From Apoda limacodes (Eukaryota; Arthropoda; Insecta; Lepidoptera; Limacodidae), in NCBI GenBank assembly GCA_946406115.1, contig OX291550.1, positions 19,258,722 to 19,322,721 of the forward strand: DNA of 64,000 nucleotides, given 5' to 3'. Shown piece by piece: positions 10,625-22,394 of this stretch. The position numbers were made by a program, and so were the translations under genes. The notes beneath the pieces were generated by a model that had not been told where the DNA came from, did not search any database, and saw only the letters and a program-made list of their open reading frames with translations. Each line of letters opens with the position of its first letter. Position 1 is the first letter of the stretch.

Positions 10625-10825
10625 CACCTATATAAAAAAAGTCCACAACTATCACTCGTCTCCAAAATGGCCGGTCCTGAACCGTTCGCTCTTAGCAGCT
10701 TCCACCGGGTCTAATTAAATCGTCTATTCACCTGACAAGAGTACATCCTACGCTGCGTTTTCTGATCAGCGGTCTGGTGTCGGTTACGGTTCAACTACCG
10801 ATACCGATGTGGCTCGCCAAAGTGA
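10625..10825 (-). pseudogene. RTE-like LINE ORF2 C-terminal scrap
   Basis: Minus-strand reading ERTVQDRPFWRR resembles the 'QDRxxWR' end of RTE-type ORF2. The DNA block (CGGTCCTGAACCGTTCGCTC, GATGTGGCTCGCC) is an inverted repeat of 12165-12335. Confidence 0.5.
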
Positions 10826-10834
10826 ACTTTATTT

Positions 10835-10975
10835 GAATGTGTAGGTGGACAGACGATGGTGGGTAGGGCCGCAAGAAGCCGATGGGCGCGGGGACTAAGA
10901 ATCGGCCGTTGTGGAGACAGATGGGGGAGGTCTACGTTCAGCAGACGTCTTCCGGCTGAAACGAACGACCTGCTG
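10835..10975 (+). pseudogene. RTE-like LINE ORF2 C-terminus
   Basis: The plus-strand blocks RWTDDGG, NRPLWRQMGEVYVQQTSSG and a stop match the widespread lepidopteran RTE ending (WTDD...DRxxWRxxGEAYVQQWTSxG). The corresponding DNA is GGGGGAGGTCTACGTTCAGC. A stop codon and missing residues mark it as dead. It directly follows a copy in the opposite orientation. Confidence 0.7.
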
Positions 10976-11839
10976 AAACTTATTAAGAATTTCTGTTATG
11001 ACTTGTTTTTATTTTAGAATGGCTATAAGTTTTCTGCATATGCAAAAGAAATACTGAAACTATAAATAAAACACCACATGTGTACTTACTGAATGTATGG
11101 TCGACAGTTCTGAAATTGATTAGAAATTATTTTTACTTTATTTTTATTATAATTATTATCATGCTGATTAATTTATTTTTCATAAAATGACGAACTAGTT
11201 AATAATTATCAAATAGAATAAAAAATATCATATCTCAATAGCACATCTAGAGAAGGGATTAGGTTTACGTACATAGAGGTAGTGTTCTAAAACTTTAGCT
11301 ATAACTCACAAAGCCGACGTACGCAAATAACTAAACTTCAAAGTTTGAGGCAAACACTATTAACTGTTGAGATGTTTTTGGGAAAGACATAACCTCTAAC
11401 ATGAACTAGTTAAAATAAGGTTTTATCTAGTTTACACATAAACTCTATATGAGTGTATTTATTTAATCAACTACCAGTACAGTTTTATGTATCAAAATAA
11501 TCTTTCGAATTTGATATAATTTTAGGTTCAGATTAACCAATTCTAGGCAACTTATGTGCTCCTAGTACTTAAATCTTATAAACATACAGTTATTTATAGA
11601 GCTAAGAAATATTCTGTCCTCGTTTGAGACTCCCTAGGTCGCGTTCAGAAACTTACTTTACTGGGGTAGGTTGTGCTGTCTTTTCTGTACTGTAGAAAAA
11701 TATATTTGGTATCAATTTTCATTTGCTTTTAGCGTTACCCGGGGTTATGCACGTACCTCTGAAAGTATGCGTCTTTAAAAATCATCGATATAAAATTGTT
11801 TTTATTTTCATAGCAAAGATACAATCCAAAGATTTAACC
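10976..11839. other. unassigned AT-rich spacer
   Basis: No ORF above ~60 codons and no repeat recognised. Confidence 0.55.
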
Positions 11840-11900
11840 TCAAGTCAGGTCTTGAACCTGCAAATAGCTCAATTAATAATTGAGCTGTCAAGGTAAATTC
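11840..11900 (-). repeat. tRNA-like SINE fragment
   Basis: The reverse complement carries GCAGGTTCAAGACCTGAC (B box) followed by TTGAGGTTAAATC, as in the copy at 10131. The preceding AATTGAGCTATTTGCAG may be the remains of the head. Confidence 0.4.
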
Positions 11901-12164
11901 TGGTTCAAGAAAATCCCGACTTCTTTATTCCGAAAATACGCTAATTACCAAAATTGACTTATGCGCTTATAGTTCATTTTCCTCATCTAAAATTTTAAAT
12001 AAATTACAAAAGTAAAAAAACTTTGAACTAGTAAGTATGTTAAATTGGTAAGTTTATATTAGTAGTTCCGTGTTTTAATTTTTATTAAAACCCGGAATGA
12101 GAAAATTCACCGAAAAACGAAAGCTTTCGTTCGAAAGATTGCTAACTATAGTTTTAATTTTTTA

Positions 12165-12370
12165 CCGATTAGGCGAGCCACATCGCTCATCGGACCGTAA
12201 CTTTTACTCGACACTGATCAAAAACACTGCGGAAGACCCCCTGAAAAGTGGTTAGTAAATTAATTAGAGGCCGAGGAAACCGCTAAGAGCGAACGGTTCA
12301 GGACCGGTTGTTGTGGAGACGGGGTCTCGTAGCGGACGTCTTCCAGGTAAGACGAAAAGACAATGAACAG
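12165..12370 (+). pseudogene. RTE-like LINE ORF2 C-terminal scrap
   Basis: Plus-strand ERTVQDRLLWRRGLV, followed by GCGGACGTCTTCCAGG, matches the RTE 3' end at 10905-10970 in direct orientation. The 5' half is an inverted match to 10640-10820. A frameshifted fragment with no surviving domain. Confidence 0.5.
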
Positions 12371-13129
12371 GCATAACCTATAAGCAGCTGGTTTTACGTA
12401 CTAAGCGTTTTGCAGTTAAATTGAGTTATAAAAAAATTTAAATTTTTAATGCAGTCTGGAAACTTTAAATTGTGTAAAACTTCTAGATGAGTATTTGGAA
12501 CGTTCACTTTAGAAAATCCAAAGATATAACAACGGTTACTAAATTAAGCCACAAAGTTTTTTTTGAGACTATGTTTATTTATGTTGATAGTATTTAACAG
12601 ATATAAGTTTCTATCGACGATTTACCGGTCGAAATAGACTTCATTTCGAACTAACCAGGATTTTAGAATATAGCAATTAGTTTTTAACAAAAGCTAAAAA
12701 TGTTGTTTGATGATAAATTACGTCAATTATCAGGAGAAGCTTGCTGGTGGTACTCCGCATGACATAAAGTATTATAATAAAGAAATTTTAGATGAGCAAG
12801 GTTAGTGCCTACGATAATTTTTTAAATAACTAATCATAATGCACACGAGTATATGTTTTATTTTTTGTCAGGAAGCGAAGTGATTCTTGTATTAGGTAAA
12901 TGTATAACGCATTTTCAGTAAATAAACAAATAGCATAAAAAAGGGAGATAATTCAGTATTTGCCAAAATTATTACACCGCTCAAAGTAAAATATTCAATG
13001 TTCTCAATCTCTTATTCTATATCAGGCGGTGGAAGTTAACTTGAAACGAGTCCTGAATATTAAAAAGGGTTCGTGCAGAAATAATTTATTAAAATCAGCT
13101 TACCATGAAATATATCATTTTTTTACTAT
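12371..13129. other. unassigned AT-rich spacer
   Basis: Only short ORFs; no terminal repeats or tRNA-like boxes seen. Confidence 0.55.
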
Positions 13130-13320
13130 TATGCTCGTTGTCTCAGCTGGAACACGTCTAATATTGGACCAAGGTCTCCCCCATATGTCACAATAACGCC
13201 CAGTTTTGCCTTGCCTAGCTTGCTTCCACTGGCTTTCTGTGTTTTTAACCACGTCTATTAACCTGGTGGAAGGCCATCTCACACTACGTCTTCCAATCCG
13301 AGGTTAACTAGCGAGTAGGA
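13130..13320 (-). pseudogene. RTE LINE ORF2 C-terminus
   Basis: The minus-strand frame WKTR...RWPSTRLIDVVKNTESQW then KQARQGKTGRYCDIWGRPW follows the RTE pattern 'WKTRRGRPxTRWxDDxxKxxxxxWxxxAxDRxxW'. Truncated at both ends. The plus-strand DNA shows AGGCCATCTCACACTACG and TCTTCCAATCCGAGG, a commonly seen RTE stretch. Confidence 0.6.
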
Positions 13321-13789
13321 ATTTTAATAACAATTGTCAGAATTGGTAAACAACTACAAGATTAAGCTACAATAGCTGCTGGAATAATCTGCAACTACTG
13401 GCTCAATATTTAAACAGATTTGGTACGGTTCTCAGCGCAAATTCTGTTCCATTTAAATAGAATCAGCTAGAGTGTAGTGTTGGTAAACAGTGTGAGCTCA
13501 CAAGTGAAGAATGTTCTTGTGCTATTTGAACGACTATTTAATTTTAGATTTAGCTGTTACATGCTTCAGTTTCTACCCATACTAGTTTCTCCCGAAGATA
13601 CATATTAGTATTCCTCCAAAACAAATAATTTCGAACGTAAGCTTTATTCATTTACTTACTTTAGCTTAGTTACTGTGCAAGTTTACTAGTTAACTGAGCC
13701 TTTGTAATGTCTTTGCTTTGGAAATATTGGTTCAATATTAAAATTTAAATAAGCAACAAAAACGTAGGTTTTTTTGATTATGGTGACGA
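13321..13789. other. unassigned spacer
   Basis: AT-rich; nothing recognised on either strand. Confidence 0.5.
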
Positions 13790-14188
13790 GGTGTTTACAA
13801 ATCCCTGATGAACATAGGCTACTTTTTACAGCGGAAAAATGCATCATTCCTACGGGAAAACGGGTAATAGGACAACGGGTAGTAATAATTATCTTTTCGT
13901 ACTTGTCTTTTTTACATAACTTCTAAACGGCTGAACCGATTGGGTTTCAATTTTATACGGGTATTTCGATGGTTTCCTGCATGTTTTTTAAAACAATTGG
14001 ACCCGGTAGGTGGCGCTGCTGTCGGTATGTCAACTACTTTTTAGTAGTTGACCGATTGGGTTGAAATTTGTATGTGTATTTCCATGGTTTCACAGACACG
14101 ATGCCATTAAAGAGGAAAGATTTGATCGTTTGTTTTTTTCTATAATTGAGGAGTTGCCGTAAGAACCTAAGCTGCTGGCAGAAGCTAG
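13790..14188 (+). mobile_element. Helitron-like non-autonomous element, degenerate
   Basis: Shares blocks with the family at 22395-22930 and 34871-35109: CGGCTGAACCGATTGGGTTT, CTATAATTGAGGAGTTGCCG and a 3' end reading GCAGAAGCTAG (CTAG 14185-14188) before T. Inside, ACCGATTGGGTT occurs twice about 120 bases apart, so part of it is duplicated. Its 5' end is not identifiable. Confidence 0.55.
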
Positions 14189-14529
14189 TTAATCTATATT
14201 TTTTGAGTATGTTTAGAAAATTTGTTTTTGCAACTCTTTACTTTACTAAATAACATGAATGTATTTTCAACACACTTGCTCATAAAGCAGACTTTACTGC
14301 ACCGTTCAGTATCTCAACAGAGTCCATTACGCACTTGTGCAGTAATGACACTTACCGCCAAAAAACAATTTTATTGCCTTTTACTTTACAGTTTTTTTTT
14401 AAGCAAGAAGAGAGCCTTTAAACTAAGTACTTACTTTTGGAAAAATCTAACGTGTTCGTTAAAAACATATCAAAACTATTAAATTCCATTAAAATGGCAA
14501 CTTTTTACAACAATTTAACACTAACATAA

Positions 14530-15640
14530 GTATTTACTGTCCTTCAAGTGTATTGAAAATTGGTCTGATATTCCGCACAAAGCTCTTATACATTTTTTTT
14601 GAGTAACAAATACATTGCGTACATCAGGTGAATTACCCCACAGAATAAGCCCATCCCTTAAATAAGAGCTTACATATGCATGATTAGCTGTTCATCCTGA
14701 ATTTTTGGACACTCACTGACAATTCTTCTCAATGCAAAAATATACTTGTGTAATTTCTCACAAATTCCTGACCAATGATATCTTCAACTTAAATGTTTGT
14801 CAAGTCTTATATCGAGAAAATTCATTTAACATTTAACTCTTCAATTTTGTTATTTTCATAATAGATACTCAAATGCGATGAGATTCTTTGGGGTGTGTGA
14901 AATTGTATAAATTTTGTTTTTTCTGCATTTAACAGTAAATTATTATGTTTCATTCATATTCCCAGGTTGTGTAGAGTGTCATTTACAAGTTTTTGATAAC
15001 CCGCTTAACAATGGCCTTGTATTATTGCTTCCCTATCTTGCGCAAATAAAATCATTTGTTGGGATACGCAACCTATAATATCATTTATATAACCGTGAAT
15101 AATAGGGGACCAAGTATACTACCTTGAGGTACTCCGGTCGTATTTAGCCGGTACTCTACTAGCAGTTAGTATGTGAGTTTTATAACAAAGATACACAATT
15201 TCAGTACACTTTACTCTATTTGCCAAAAATGATCTTATACAGTCATTAGCAATTCCACGCACACCCTATTTTTCTAGTATGTCAATAAGTGTAGTGTGAG
15301 ATACTCAGTCAAAAGCTTTTGTCATGTTCATAAATTATGTATTTACTGAAATTTTGATGTCAATTGATTTAATAAGTCGTTTAATCAAGTTATAAGCCCC
15401 TAGTGTTTTTGATTTGTTTTTCCTGAAACCATTCTGTTCATTGTTAAGTAGCTCATTAGATTCAATAAAATTATTCAGTTTGCTAAACAATTTTTTTTCA
15501 AAAACTTTAGAATAGTTTGATACTATAGTTATGGGTCTGTAGTTTGATCCTTTTTCGGAAGCGGTTTAATAATAGAAAGTTTAATATATGTACCGTTATG
15601 TTTTGTCACGTTAACATCAAAGACGCTTATTTCTAATTAC
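14530..15640 (-). pseudogene. non-LTR retrotransposon reverse transcriptase (LINE-C)
   Basis: Minus-strand reading, with frameshifts and stops, gives ordered RT motifs: QNGFRKNKS (near 15425-15450), MTKAFD-stop-VSHTTLIDIL (motif A, near 15290-15340), GVRGIANDCIRSFLANRVK, SILGPL after PQG (near 15110-15135) and LFAQD in place of the usual YADD (near 15035-15060). The YADD change removes one catalytic Asp in this copy. Downstream blocks such as NLLLNAEKTKFIQFHT (near 14905-14950) complete the thumb. Jockey/CR1-like by motif style. Endonuclease and 3' end are not recognised. Clade uncertain. Confidence 0.82.
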
Positions 15641-15644
15641 CTCA

Positions 15645-16374
15645 GTTGTAATTTCCCTATGTTTACCAGGAGTAAAACCTACCAACCTATAGGTATGTGC
15701 AGTGTGTAGTTACTTTGATGCAAATAATTAAGAAAATTTTAGTGTGATACAATGAATTCACGATAACGTCATTGAAACAAATGATTTTATTACATACTTT
15801 TTTGTCGAAACAATTTAAAAAACATGACTTATTGCTGAAGAAATAAAAATATGAAATAAAATAAAACCTTAAATTTACGACTTACTTTCATCTCCATATA
15901 AAACATTTCCAGCTCCGAATATTTTAGGCAAAGATTTTGTTATTTAGGTGATCGTATCTGCAACATTTTACAACGTCGTAAACACGAGATTAAACCGTAA
16001 CCTAACGGGTCAGTAGATAGGAAAATTCTTCGCCGCCTCTCATTACTGCTAAAAGGAAAACTTTGGCTATGAAATTACTTTCGCTACTTAGATACTTCTT
16101 TATGTATATTATTTTATGGCGTTAAATGTACGCGCCTAGTATTAAATAAATGCAAATTTACTTTGCCTAAGTATATGACTAACCAAAGTAGGTATAGATA
16201 TTTTCAAAATAGTCCTTTTTTTAAGAAAAGTTAAAGTTTAATTAAGTTTTATTAAAAAATAATTTTGGGTTGTCAAAACAAGCATATATCTATATATGTA
16301 TACAAATGGAAAGATATCTATTAGAAATATTTCCTACCATTAAGCTAAAAATGCGTAATTATTTTTTTTACAAA
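15645..16374. other. unassigned AT-rich spacer
   Basis: May include degraded LINE-C N-terminal sequence next to 15640, but no motif could be read. Confidence 0.45.
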
Positions 16375-16615
16375 CCAGCTTGCAAGTCTTGAGTTGAAGC
16401 GTAATTTCGTTACACAGGTCCTATGGCCACCTTCCGGCTGCATCAGCAGACCATCTCTATGACATCATTATATTGCACTGTCATCTCATTTACGTGTGTA
16501 TGTAAAATTTCAACTCAATCGAACACCGGGAAGTTGGTCAAAATTTAACTAACAAGATTTGATTTCAGATTGGGACAGTTGTAACTAAATAAAAGCTTGT
16601 AAAAACTGAGTATGT
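16375..16615 (+). repeat. lepidopteran interspersed repeat (CACCTTCCGGCTGCATC)
   Basis: TCCTATGGCCACCTTCCGGC, then TTTCAACTCAATCG, ACCGGGAAGTTGGTCAAA and AACTAAATAAAAGCTTGTAA is a block recalled as common across Lepidoptera. The AATAAA near its end suggests a retroposed 3' end. Class unknown. Confidence 0.45.
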
Positions 16616-17635
16616 TTATGTATAGAATGTTTTCAAAAAAAGCTTACCCTTTAATTGTTATTTCTTTTAATGTTAAATTTGAAGATAAATTTAATTACTA
16701 GTGATGTATCTAAACATTTAGAAATTGCTTTCCAGTTAATAGTTACGAGAAAAGTTTAACACATTAAATTTATTTGATTGCAGAAACCTCGACCAAACTT
16801 AGCTAGAGATAACGAATAGAAACTGCTGAAGCTTCAAAGTTGGAAGCTAAAACTTGCAATAGAGGAACAGTTAAATCGAAACGTTTGCTGAGCCTTCGAA
16901 CGGGATTGAAGTTTAGATAAATGGTTTAGACATTCTCCAAGTTTTTCACACCTTTTCCAACTTCAAAGGTTTTAATTCCCTTTATATTTTTATTTGATAT
17001 GAGATGACACAAATAATTTTACCATCTTTCATATTGACCTATTTAACCATATTTTACCATTATCGATCAAGCAGAATATTACAGGTCAAAGGGAAAATTC
17101 TATTCGACAATAACTGACCTAGAAAATGTTCTGAAACCATCAAAGTCATTTTAATTTTTATGCTCATAAAAAAACAATATTACCACCAGTATGCTTTTAG
17201 AAATACTGGTATATATTAAAATGTTTCACTTGCTATAGAGCGTCATAGCGTCTCCAGTCGAACATTCAACAATGTTAATATGCGCAGTCAAACACGGCTA
17301 TTTTTTACCATCTTTACCATACTCAAATTCTTGCCAATCATATGCCTTTTTACCCGGCTGTGCCAGAAGGAGGGTTATGTTTTTCCAGTGTATGTAAATT
17401 TTTGTAGCCTCTGTAGCCTTAACGGCTTGATGGATTTTATTTAACTTGAGAGGCATCGTTAGGTGCGTCTCATTTGTGAGAGTGACAGTGGGTACATACA
17501 ATTCTTAAAGAATCAAAATGACAGATTATTTGCGCTTTAATTTGTGGGCCAAATTGTAAGACCCTCAAGTCAGGTATTAAAATAAAGGGCTTTAAAAGGC
17601 AAGTCAGAAAATGTGGATATAATACCATGGTTTTT
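16616..17635. other. unassigned spacer with GC-richer patch 17240-17520
   Basis: The patch contains a 67-codon minus-strand ORF (17298-17501) beginning MYVPTVTLTNETHL; no family recognised. The rest is AT-rich. Confidence 0.4.
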
Positions 17636-17639
17636 TTTA

Positions 17640-18455
17640 AAAAAAACTAGGAATATACTTAGCAAATACGGCTACAAGAACTGATTTGATGAAGATTTTA
17701 ATTTTGTCGTACTTAAAAGAAATAAATATTCTCAAGAATTTACTGAAATAGTTAACAGTTATAACTTAAAATTAGCATTTCAGCAGCTAACCCGATTTAG
17801 CAGTGGTACATGTTTCGACATTTTCATACACACACTGTGGTCAAAGATGTAAATGTAAAGTACTAGAATTCGCTTTCTCAGATCATACCGCACAAATGCT
17901 ACAATTTCCAACCAACAAAAGCTATACAATAAACCACTGGTATACAGAGAGGAGAGATTATAGCAAAGACAATATGCACAAATTTAAGGAAGCTATTGAA
18001 TGTCTTACTTTAGGAGTAATAAATATATGACAGTAAAATCCCAAATGAAGGTTTCAACTTGTTTTATGAACTATTTAATTCGATTTATGACTTATGTTTT
18101 CAAGTAAAAAAGATAAGAATTTCGATAAAAAAAACGTCCAAAACGGCTTTTAAAGGGATTAAGTCTGTATCCGAAACGCAAGCCTGTGCTTTATTATGGA
18201 CTTGTAGATTATATCCAAGCAAAAAAAACCAAAAGTATGTTTAAATTAGTTTTAAATAAATTGAAGAAAATAGTAAAGTTGACACCAAAATCACAAAGTG
18301 ACACTTACATAAAAACAGCCATAAATAAAAGCAAGGCAACATGGCATGTTATTAATAAAATAAAAACAACTAACCCTAAAGAAAATATAAAAAGTATGAA
18401 AATTGACGATAAAAGAATACAGGATCCATATTAAATAGCAGAAGCTTTCAACACC
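17640..18455 (+). pseudogene. LINE-B part 1: endonuclease C-terminus and linker
   Basis: Blocks in shifting frames: SYNLKLAFQQLTRFSSGTCF (near 17757-17815), then LEFAFSDHTAQML (near 17860-17905) with the SDH motif that ends apurinic-type LINE endonucleases, then WYTERRDYSKDN (near 17940-17975). The polar linker follows: KSQSDTYIKTAINKSKATWH (near 18290-18345), which precedes RT in jockey/CR1-like ORF2. The frame stops where a GGTTCCG repeat begins near 18456, and LINE sequence resumes at 19090. Several stops and frameshifts. It forms one copy with the two pieces below. Confidence 0.75.
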
Positions 18456-19089
18456 TTTTTAGTGTTCCGTAGCCAACTGGCAAAAATCGGACCCTTTATA
18501 ATAAAATAAACCCGGAACCTTATGGATTCGTCATGTCTGTCTGTCTGTCTGTCCATCCGTATGTCACACCCACTTTTTTCCGAAACTTTAAGAACTATTC
18601 TGTTGAAACTTGGTAAGTAGATGTATTCTGTAAACTGCATTAAGATTTTCACACAAAAATAGAAAAAAAAAATTTTGGGGGTTCCCCATACTTAAAACTG
18701 AAACTCAAAAAATGTTTTTTTTTGGATAGGTCTTCAAAAATTATATTGAGGTTTCTATAATCAATTTTTTTTTAAAACTGAATTGCTTGCGCGAGAGACA
18801 CTTCCAAAGTGGTAAAATGTGTGTCCCTCCCTGTAACTTCTAAAATAAGAGAATGACAAAACTAAAAAAAATATATGATGTACATTACCATGCAAACTTC
18901 CACCGAAAATTGGTTCGAACGAGATATAGTAAGCAGTTTTTTTTCAATACGTCATTAATCATCAACCACAATTTACCTTTCATTCAATTAACTCAAATAT
19001 AAAAATATAAAAAAATCATTTAGATATTATAGATAATGGTACGTAACCCATCGTGCGCGAGTTTGACTCGCACTTGGCCAATTTTTTTC
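18456..19089 (+). mobile_element. GGTTCCG repeat, type A (inserted in LINE-B)
   Basis: Starts TTTTTAGTGTTCCGTAGCC and has a TCTG/TCTGTCTG run near 18535-18555 and GAGAGACACTTCCAAAGTGG in its body. It ends in a hairpin GTGCGCGAGT...GACTCGCAC (19053-19073) followed by TTGGCC and a T run. No TIR and no ORF of its own. The same start and end occur on different bodies at 48320, 49704 and 55031. Well preserved relative to the LINE it interrupts. Confidence 0.8.
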
Positions 19090-19280
19090 TAAGTAGACAT
19101 AAAAGGTTAATAATATCCCCATGAAAAATGGACATAAATGTAATGTAACATCTAATAATCAAGACTTCATATTTATGACCGTGACACCACATGACGTTAT
19201 TATGACTGTTAGATCACTAAATAACACTAACAGTACAGGATATGACGAAATATGAACGAAAGTCATATAACAGGACAGGT
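19090..19280 (+). pseudogene. LINE-B part 2: reverse-transcriptase fingers
   Basis: QDFIFMTVTPHDVIMTVRSL then NNTNSTGYDEI (near 19160-19255) matches the RT N-terminal 'T..EV...I..LKN.KSTGYDEI' motif of jockey/CR1-like LINEs. It resumes where the sequence before the type A repeat left off. Homology fades after ~19280. Confidence 0.68.
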
Positions 19281-19569
19281 TAAAGCAGTAGTGCCCTGTT
19301 ACCGAATGCACCGGCCAAGTGCTCAGTAGGAGGAGAAAAGATAGAGGGAGTTCAAAGGCGAGTAAAGAAACACTTTTCAAGGGTAAGGCAGGTTATATTA
19401 GTATACTCTTTCATTATATAGTAATAGCTTTTAATGCACAAAATCCTAATCACATAGGGTGATTAGTAACACTTAAATATCTAGATCACAGCTACCTAAT
19501 TCACAATCATAAAGGACTACCTAAATAAATAGAAAGATAGCCAAACGCAAGCCTGCCTACATAGATTTT
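19281..19569. other. unassigned sequence between LINE-B and the next insertion
   Basis: A minus-strand ORF at 19159-19380 is a shadow of the LINE piece. The remainder shows nothing recognisable. Confidence 0.4.
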
Positions 19570-20520
19570 AAGTGTAGTTTTTAAAAGCTTTTATTAGGGA
19601 ACTTGTACACTCAGGTCTCTTCGGCCTAGAGCCCGATTTGATGTCTTGCTCGCTGTGGGCACCCCTCAGGTCAGCACCGCCGTAGAAAGAAGACGCGGAT
19701 GGGACTGATGTTACGTGGCCTAACAGCGTGTGGTGAGTAGTGAATATGCCACCCGTGGCAGGCACAAGGTAAGGCCGCACGTGGACGTAGCTCGCCAGTA
19801 GCTTCGGCGTAGAGCAGGTCGCCCCGTAGCCTTGGTGTGTAGCGATGTTTCAGATAGCACCACTACTGCACAGGCCGAAGTTTTGGAGTCAAGGAGACTC
19901 CGGACAGGCCGAGGATTCGGAATTCAGTAGACTCCGGCCTCCCACAGTATAAGGACAGCAAAGCAGCTGCGGTGCGCCGTCGTTAGAAGACAAACGTGCA
20001 CCAGCCCACAGAGAAGTCTTCTCGCGGACCTCAGTTACGGCGTAGAGCCGTAGTAGAGTAATATATATACGTTGTATATATAAAGTAAGAACTGTACTGT
20101 CAAGGAGAAAGATAAATGGATTAGTGACTTACCAATAACTCACAAAACACAGAACGAGAACAAATAAATATATAAAATTACCGAGGACGGTTTTCATTTA
20201 TAGAAGAGAAGTGGATATGCAATTAATTTGCAGTTAAGAAGAAGATCGCACAGTTTACTATCCGTAAAAATAATTAGTAGTAGAATTTTTACAACCACGT
20301 CAAGCAGAACGTAAAGTAATCTGTTTTTTGACTTACCGATGTCAAACATCTAGAGATTCTTTGATCTCTAAATTTAAATTACCACAGTGGTAATAGACCT
20401 AAGAGCGAATGTCTAGAAACTTCTATCGTTTCCTACATCATCCGGTCCTTGACCGGAGACGGACCACCGGAAACGGTCGTTCCGTTACAGTCATAATTGA
20501 TGTATATGAGATCATAGCTC
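19570..20520. mobile_element. unclassified LTR-like or DNA repeat, copy 1
   Basis: Shares two blocks, in the same order and orientation, with 25480-26150: CAGTTACGGCGTAGAGCCG (near 20032) and a ~90-bp block GTCTAGAAACTTCTATCG...GAAACGGTCGTTCCGTTAC (near 20410-20490). The first 480 bases are GC-rich and on the minus strand end with AATAAAAGC, while ATATATATAC (near 20060) lies at the other side, as in an LTR. No TG...CA ends or primer site were found. It interrupts LINE-B between RT fingers and palm. Confidence 0.5.
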
Positions 20521-20909
20521 CAATACTAGATTTACAAACGTGCATCGCGCGTGTATGTTTTCGTGCCACATTTTTGTGACCCTTTTAATTTATTTACCCG
20601 ATTAACCACTGTTTAATCACATCACAATAATCATATATTATTTTGCTATTCTTATTAGGCAATTTAAAACTGTCTATGTAGGAATGTATTATTTAATTTG
20701 ATTATCAATTAAGTAAATTTTTAGTAAAATGCTATGTTAACATAAAGAGTAATCGAAGCGTAATAACTAATTATCTTAAGTAAAATCTAAGAACATATTT
20801 TTTATAAAGTAGGTAGATAATTATTTATGGGAGTGCGCTGCACCAGCGCTCTTTAGAACAAGCCGCCTCTGGGATCGAGCATGGTGTTTTTCCTGACAAA
20901 CCCTAAATA

Positions 20910-22110
20910 TTTAGACCACTTAATGATCATCTACAATAGCGTATACATATACTTTGGAAAATAGGACATTTTACAGAAGAACAAATGAGCTTTAGAAAAA
21001 AACGAACCGTTGATATTTATAAATTTCTTGAAAGGGTCATTGTCAAGTTAAGTGTTTCAGCCTTATACATGGATATAACAAATGCATTCAATCATGTAGA
21101 ATTTTACATATTATTAAATAAATTACAACAGCATGTTACACAGATAACAAAAATTTGTCCAAAAAATAAACTCGAGGAAAAATACATTTCAAGTTTTAAT
21201 GAGGAATACCACAAGGTAGTATTTTGGGACTATATACCCAATAATACTTTTTGCTATTAGTCAGGACAGTAAAATGATAATTGAAGATGATAATAAGATA
21301 AAATATAAAAATAAAATATATAATGTACTTGAAAATTTAATTATTTATTGATTAACTAAGAAAAAAAATATGAAATATAACATTTAAAAATAGAAAATTT
21401 TAGAATATGACTCTATTAATATTATATATGACCGTAAAAACATAGCTAATGTTGACGAAATAAAATTCTTAGGACTCTACGAGTATATTGATTCTAAATT
21501 GTCTTGGAAGTTACATGTTGAATATGTGTACACATAATTAAATCAGTTCTCATACGCACTTTATATGTAAAACAAGTCAGCAAGCCAATTTAAGAACTTA
21601 TATTGAACTTAGAAGCGTATCATACCTATGTGACGTCAACACTACGATATGGACTGATTTTCTGGGGAAACTCAACAAATAAATTGAAGATCTTTAGAGT
21701 GCAAAAAAAATGTCTAGGCGGCTCCAAGACATTTTTTTAATTTTGTGGTTAAAAAACTATTTACTTGATTGACTTGAGATACTTGTTGATCATATTTTCA
21801 AAGTCTTTCGATACTCACATTACCGTGTCTTTATTTATTTGAAATTGCTGTGTTCGTACGTACAAACGTAATGTACTAAGTAAATTTGCCAAACTAAAAG
21901 TATGCGTAACCACAATATGCTCAGCTTAATTCCATGTCGAACCACTTTAATGGAGCAAAGCATATTTCGTATGGCACCAAAAATATGAAATAAGAACCTA
22001 GGAAATAACATGAATAAATTCAAAAAAATCTTAAAAGCTTTTTAGTTCATAAAGCTTCAACGAATTTTAAAATGAAAAATTTTAAATTACTAGTTACTTA
22101 AATTTTAAAT
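20910..22110 (+). pseudogene. LINE-B part 3: reverse-transcriptase palm to C-terminus
   Basis: HFTEEQMSFRKKRTVDIYKF (near 20970-21030) and motif A ALYMDITNAFNHVEF (21061-21105). GIPQGSILG comes near 21207-21235, after a frameshift. Then EIKFLGLYEYIDSKLSWKLH (near 21455-21515), ALYM near 21560, a LRYGLIFWGN-like block near 21640-21675 and FRVQKKCLG near 21690-21715. The C-terminal MAPKI...NMNKFKKILKAF (near 21970-22045) closes ORF2. All are ordered as in jockey/CR1-like LINEs, but with many stops. The 63-codon ORF opposite (21835-22023) is a shadow. Confidence 0.8.
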
Positions 22111-22394
22111 TGCTGTTATGTATTCTTATAATATTTGTAAGTATGTATACATGAAGAGGTCAAAAATTGATAAAGGTACCGCAAGTGCTTATAGATTTAG
22201 TTGATTTTAGTTATTATATATGTTCATTAATCTGTAAATGTTAATTTTCTTATAACGATTTCCTGCTTATTATTTTGTTTTATTATTAAATTATAACATT
22301 AGCATGATTGGAAAGGTAGCGTAAAGTTAGGAATTATGTTACATTAAGACAATTTTGTACCTACCTATACTGCAGCAAATTAATTTATTTTAAT
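22111..22394. other. LINE-B 3' UTR or spacer
   Basis: Lies just after the LINE-B C-terminus and could be its 3' UTR. No tail motif is visible. Confidence 0.4.

Noticed and set aside
14222..14482. 86-codon ORF
   Set aside because: No motif; lies between a Helitron-like element and LINE-C and shows no coding signature.
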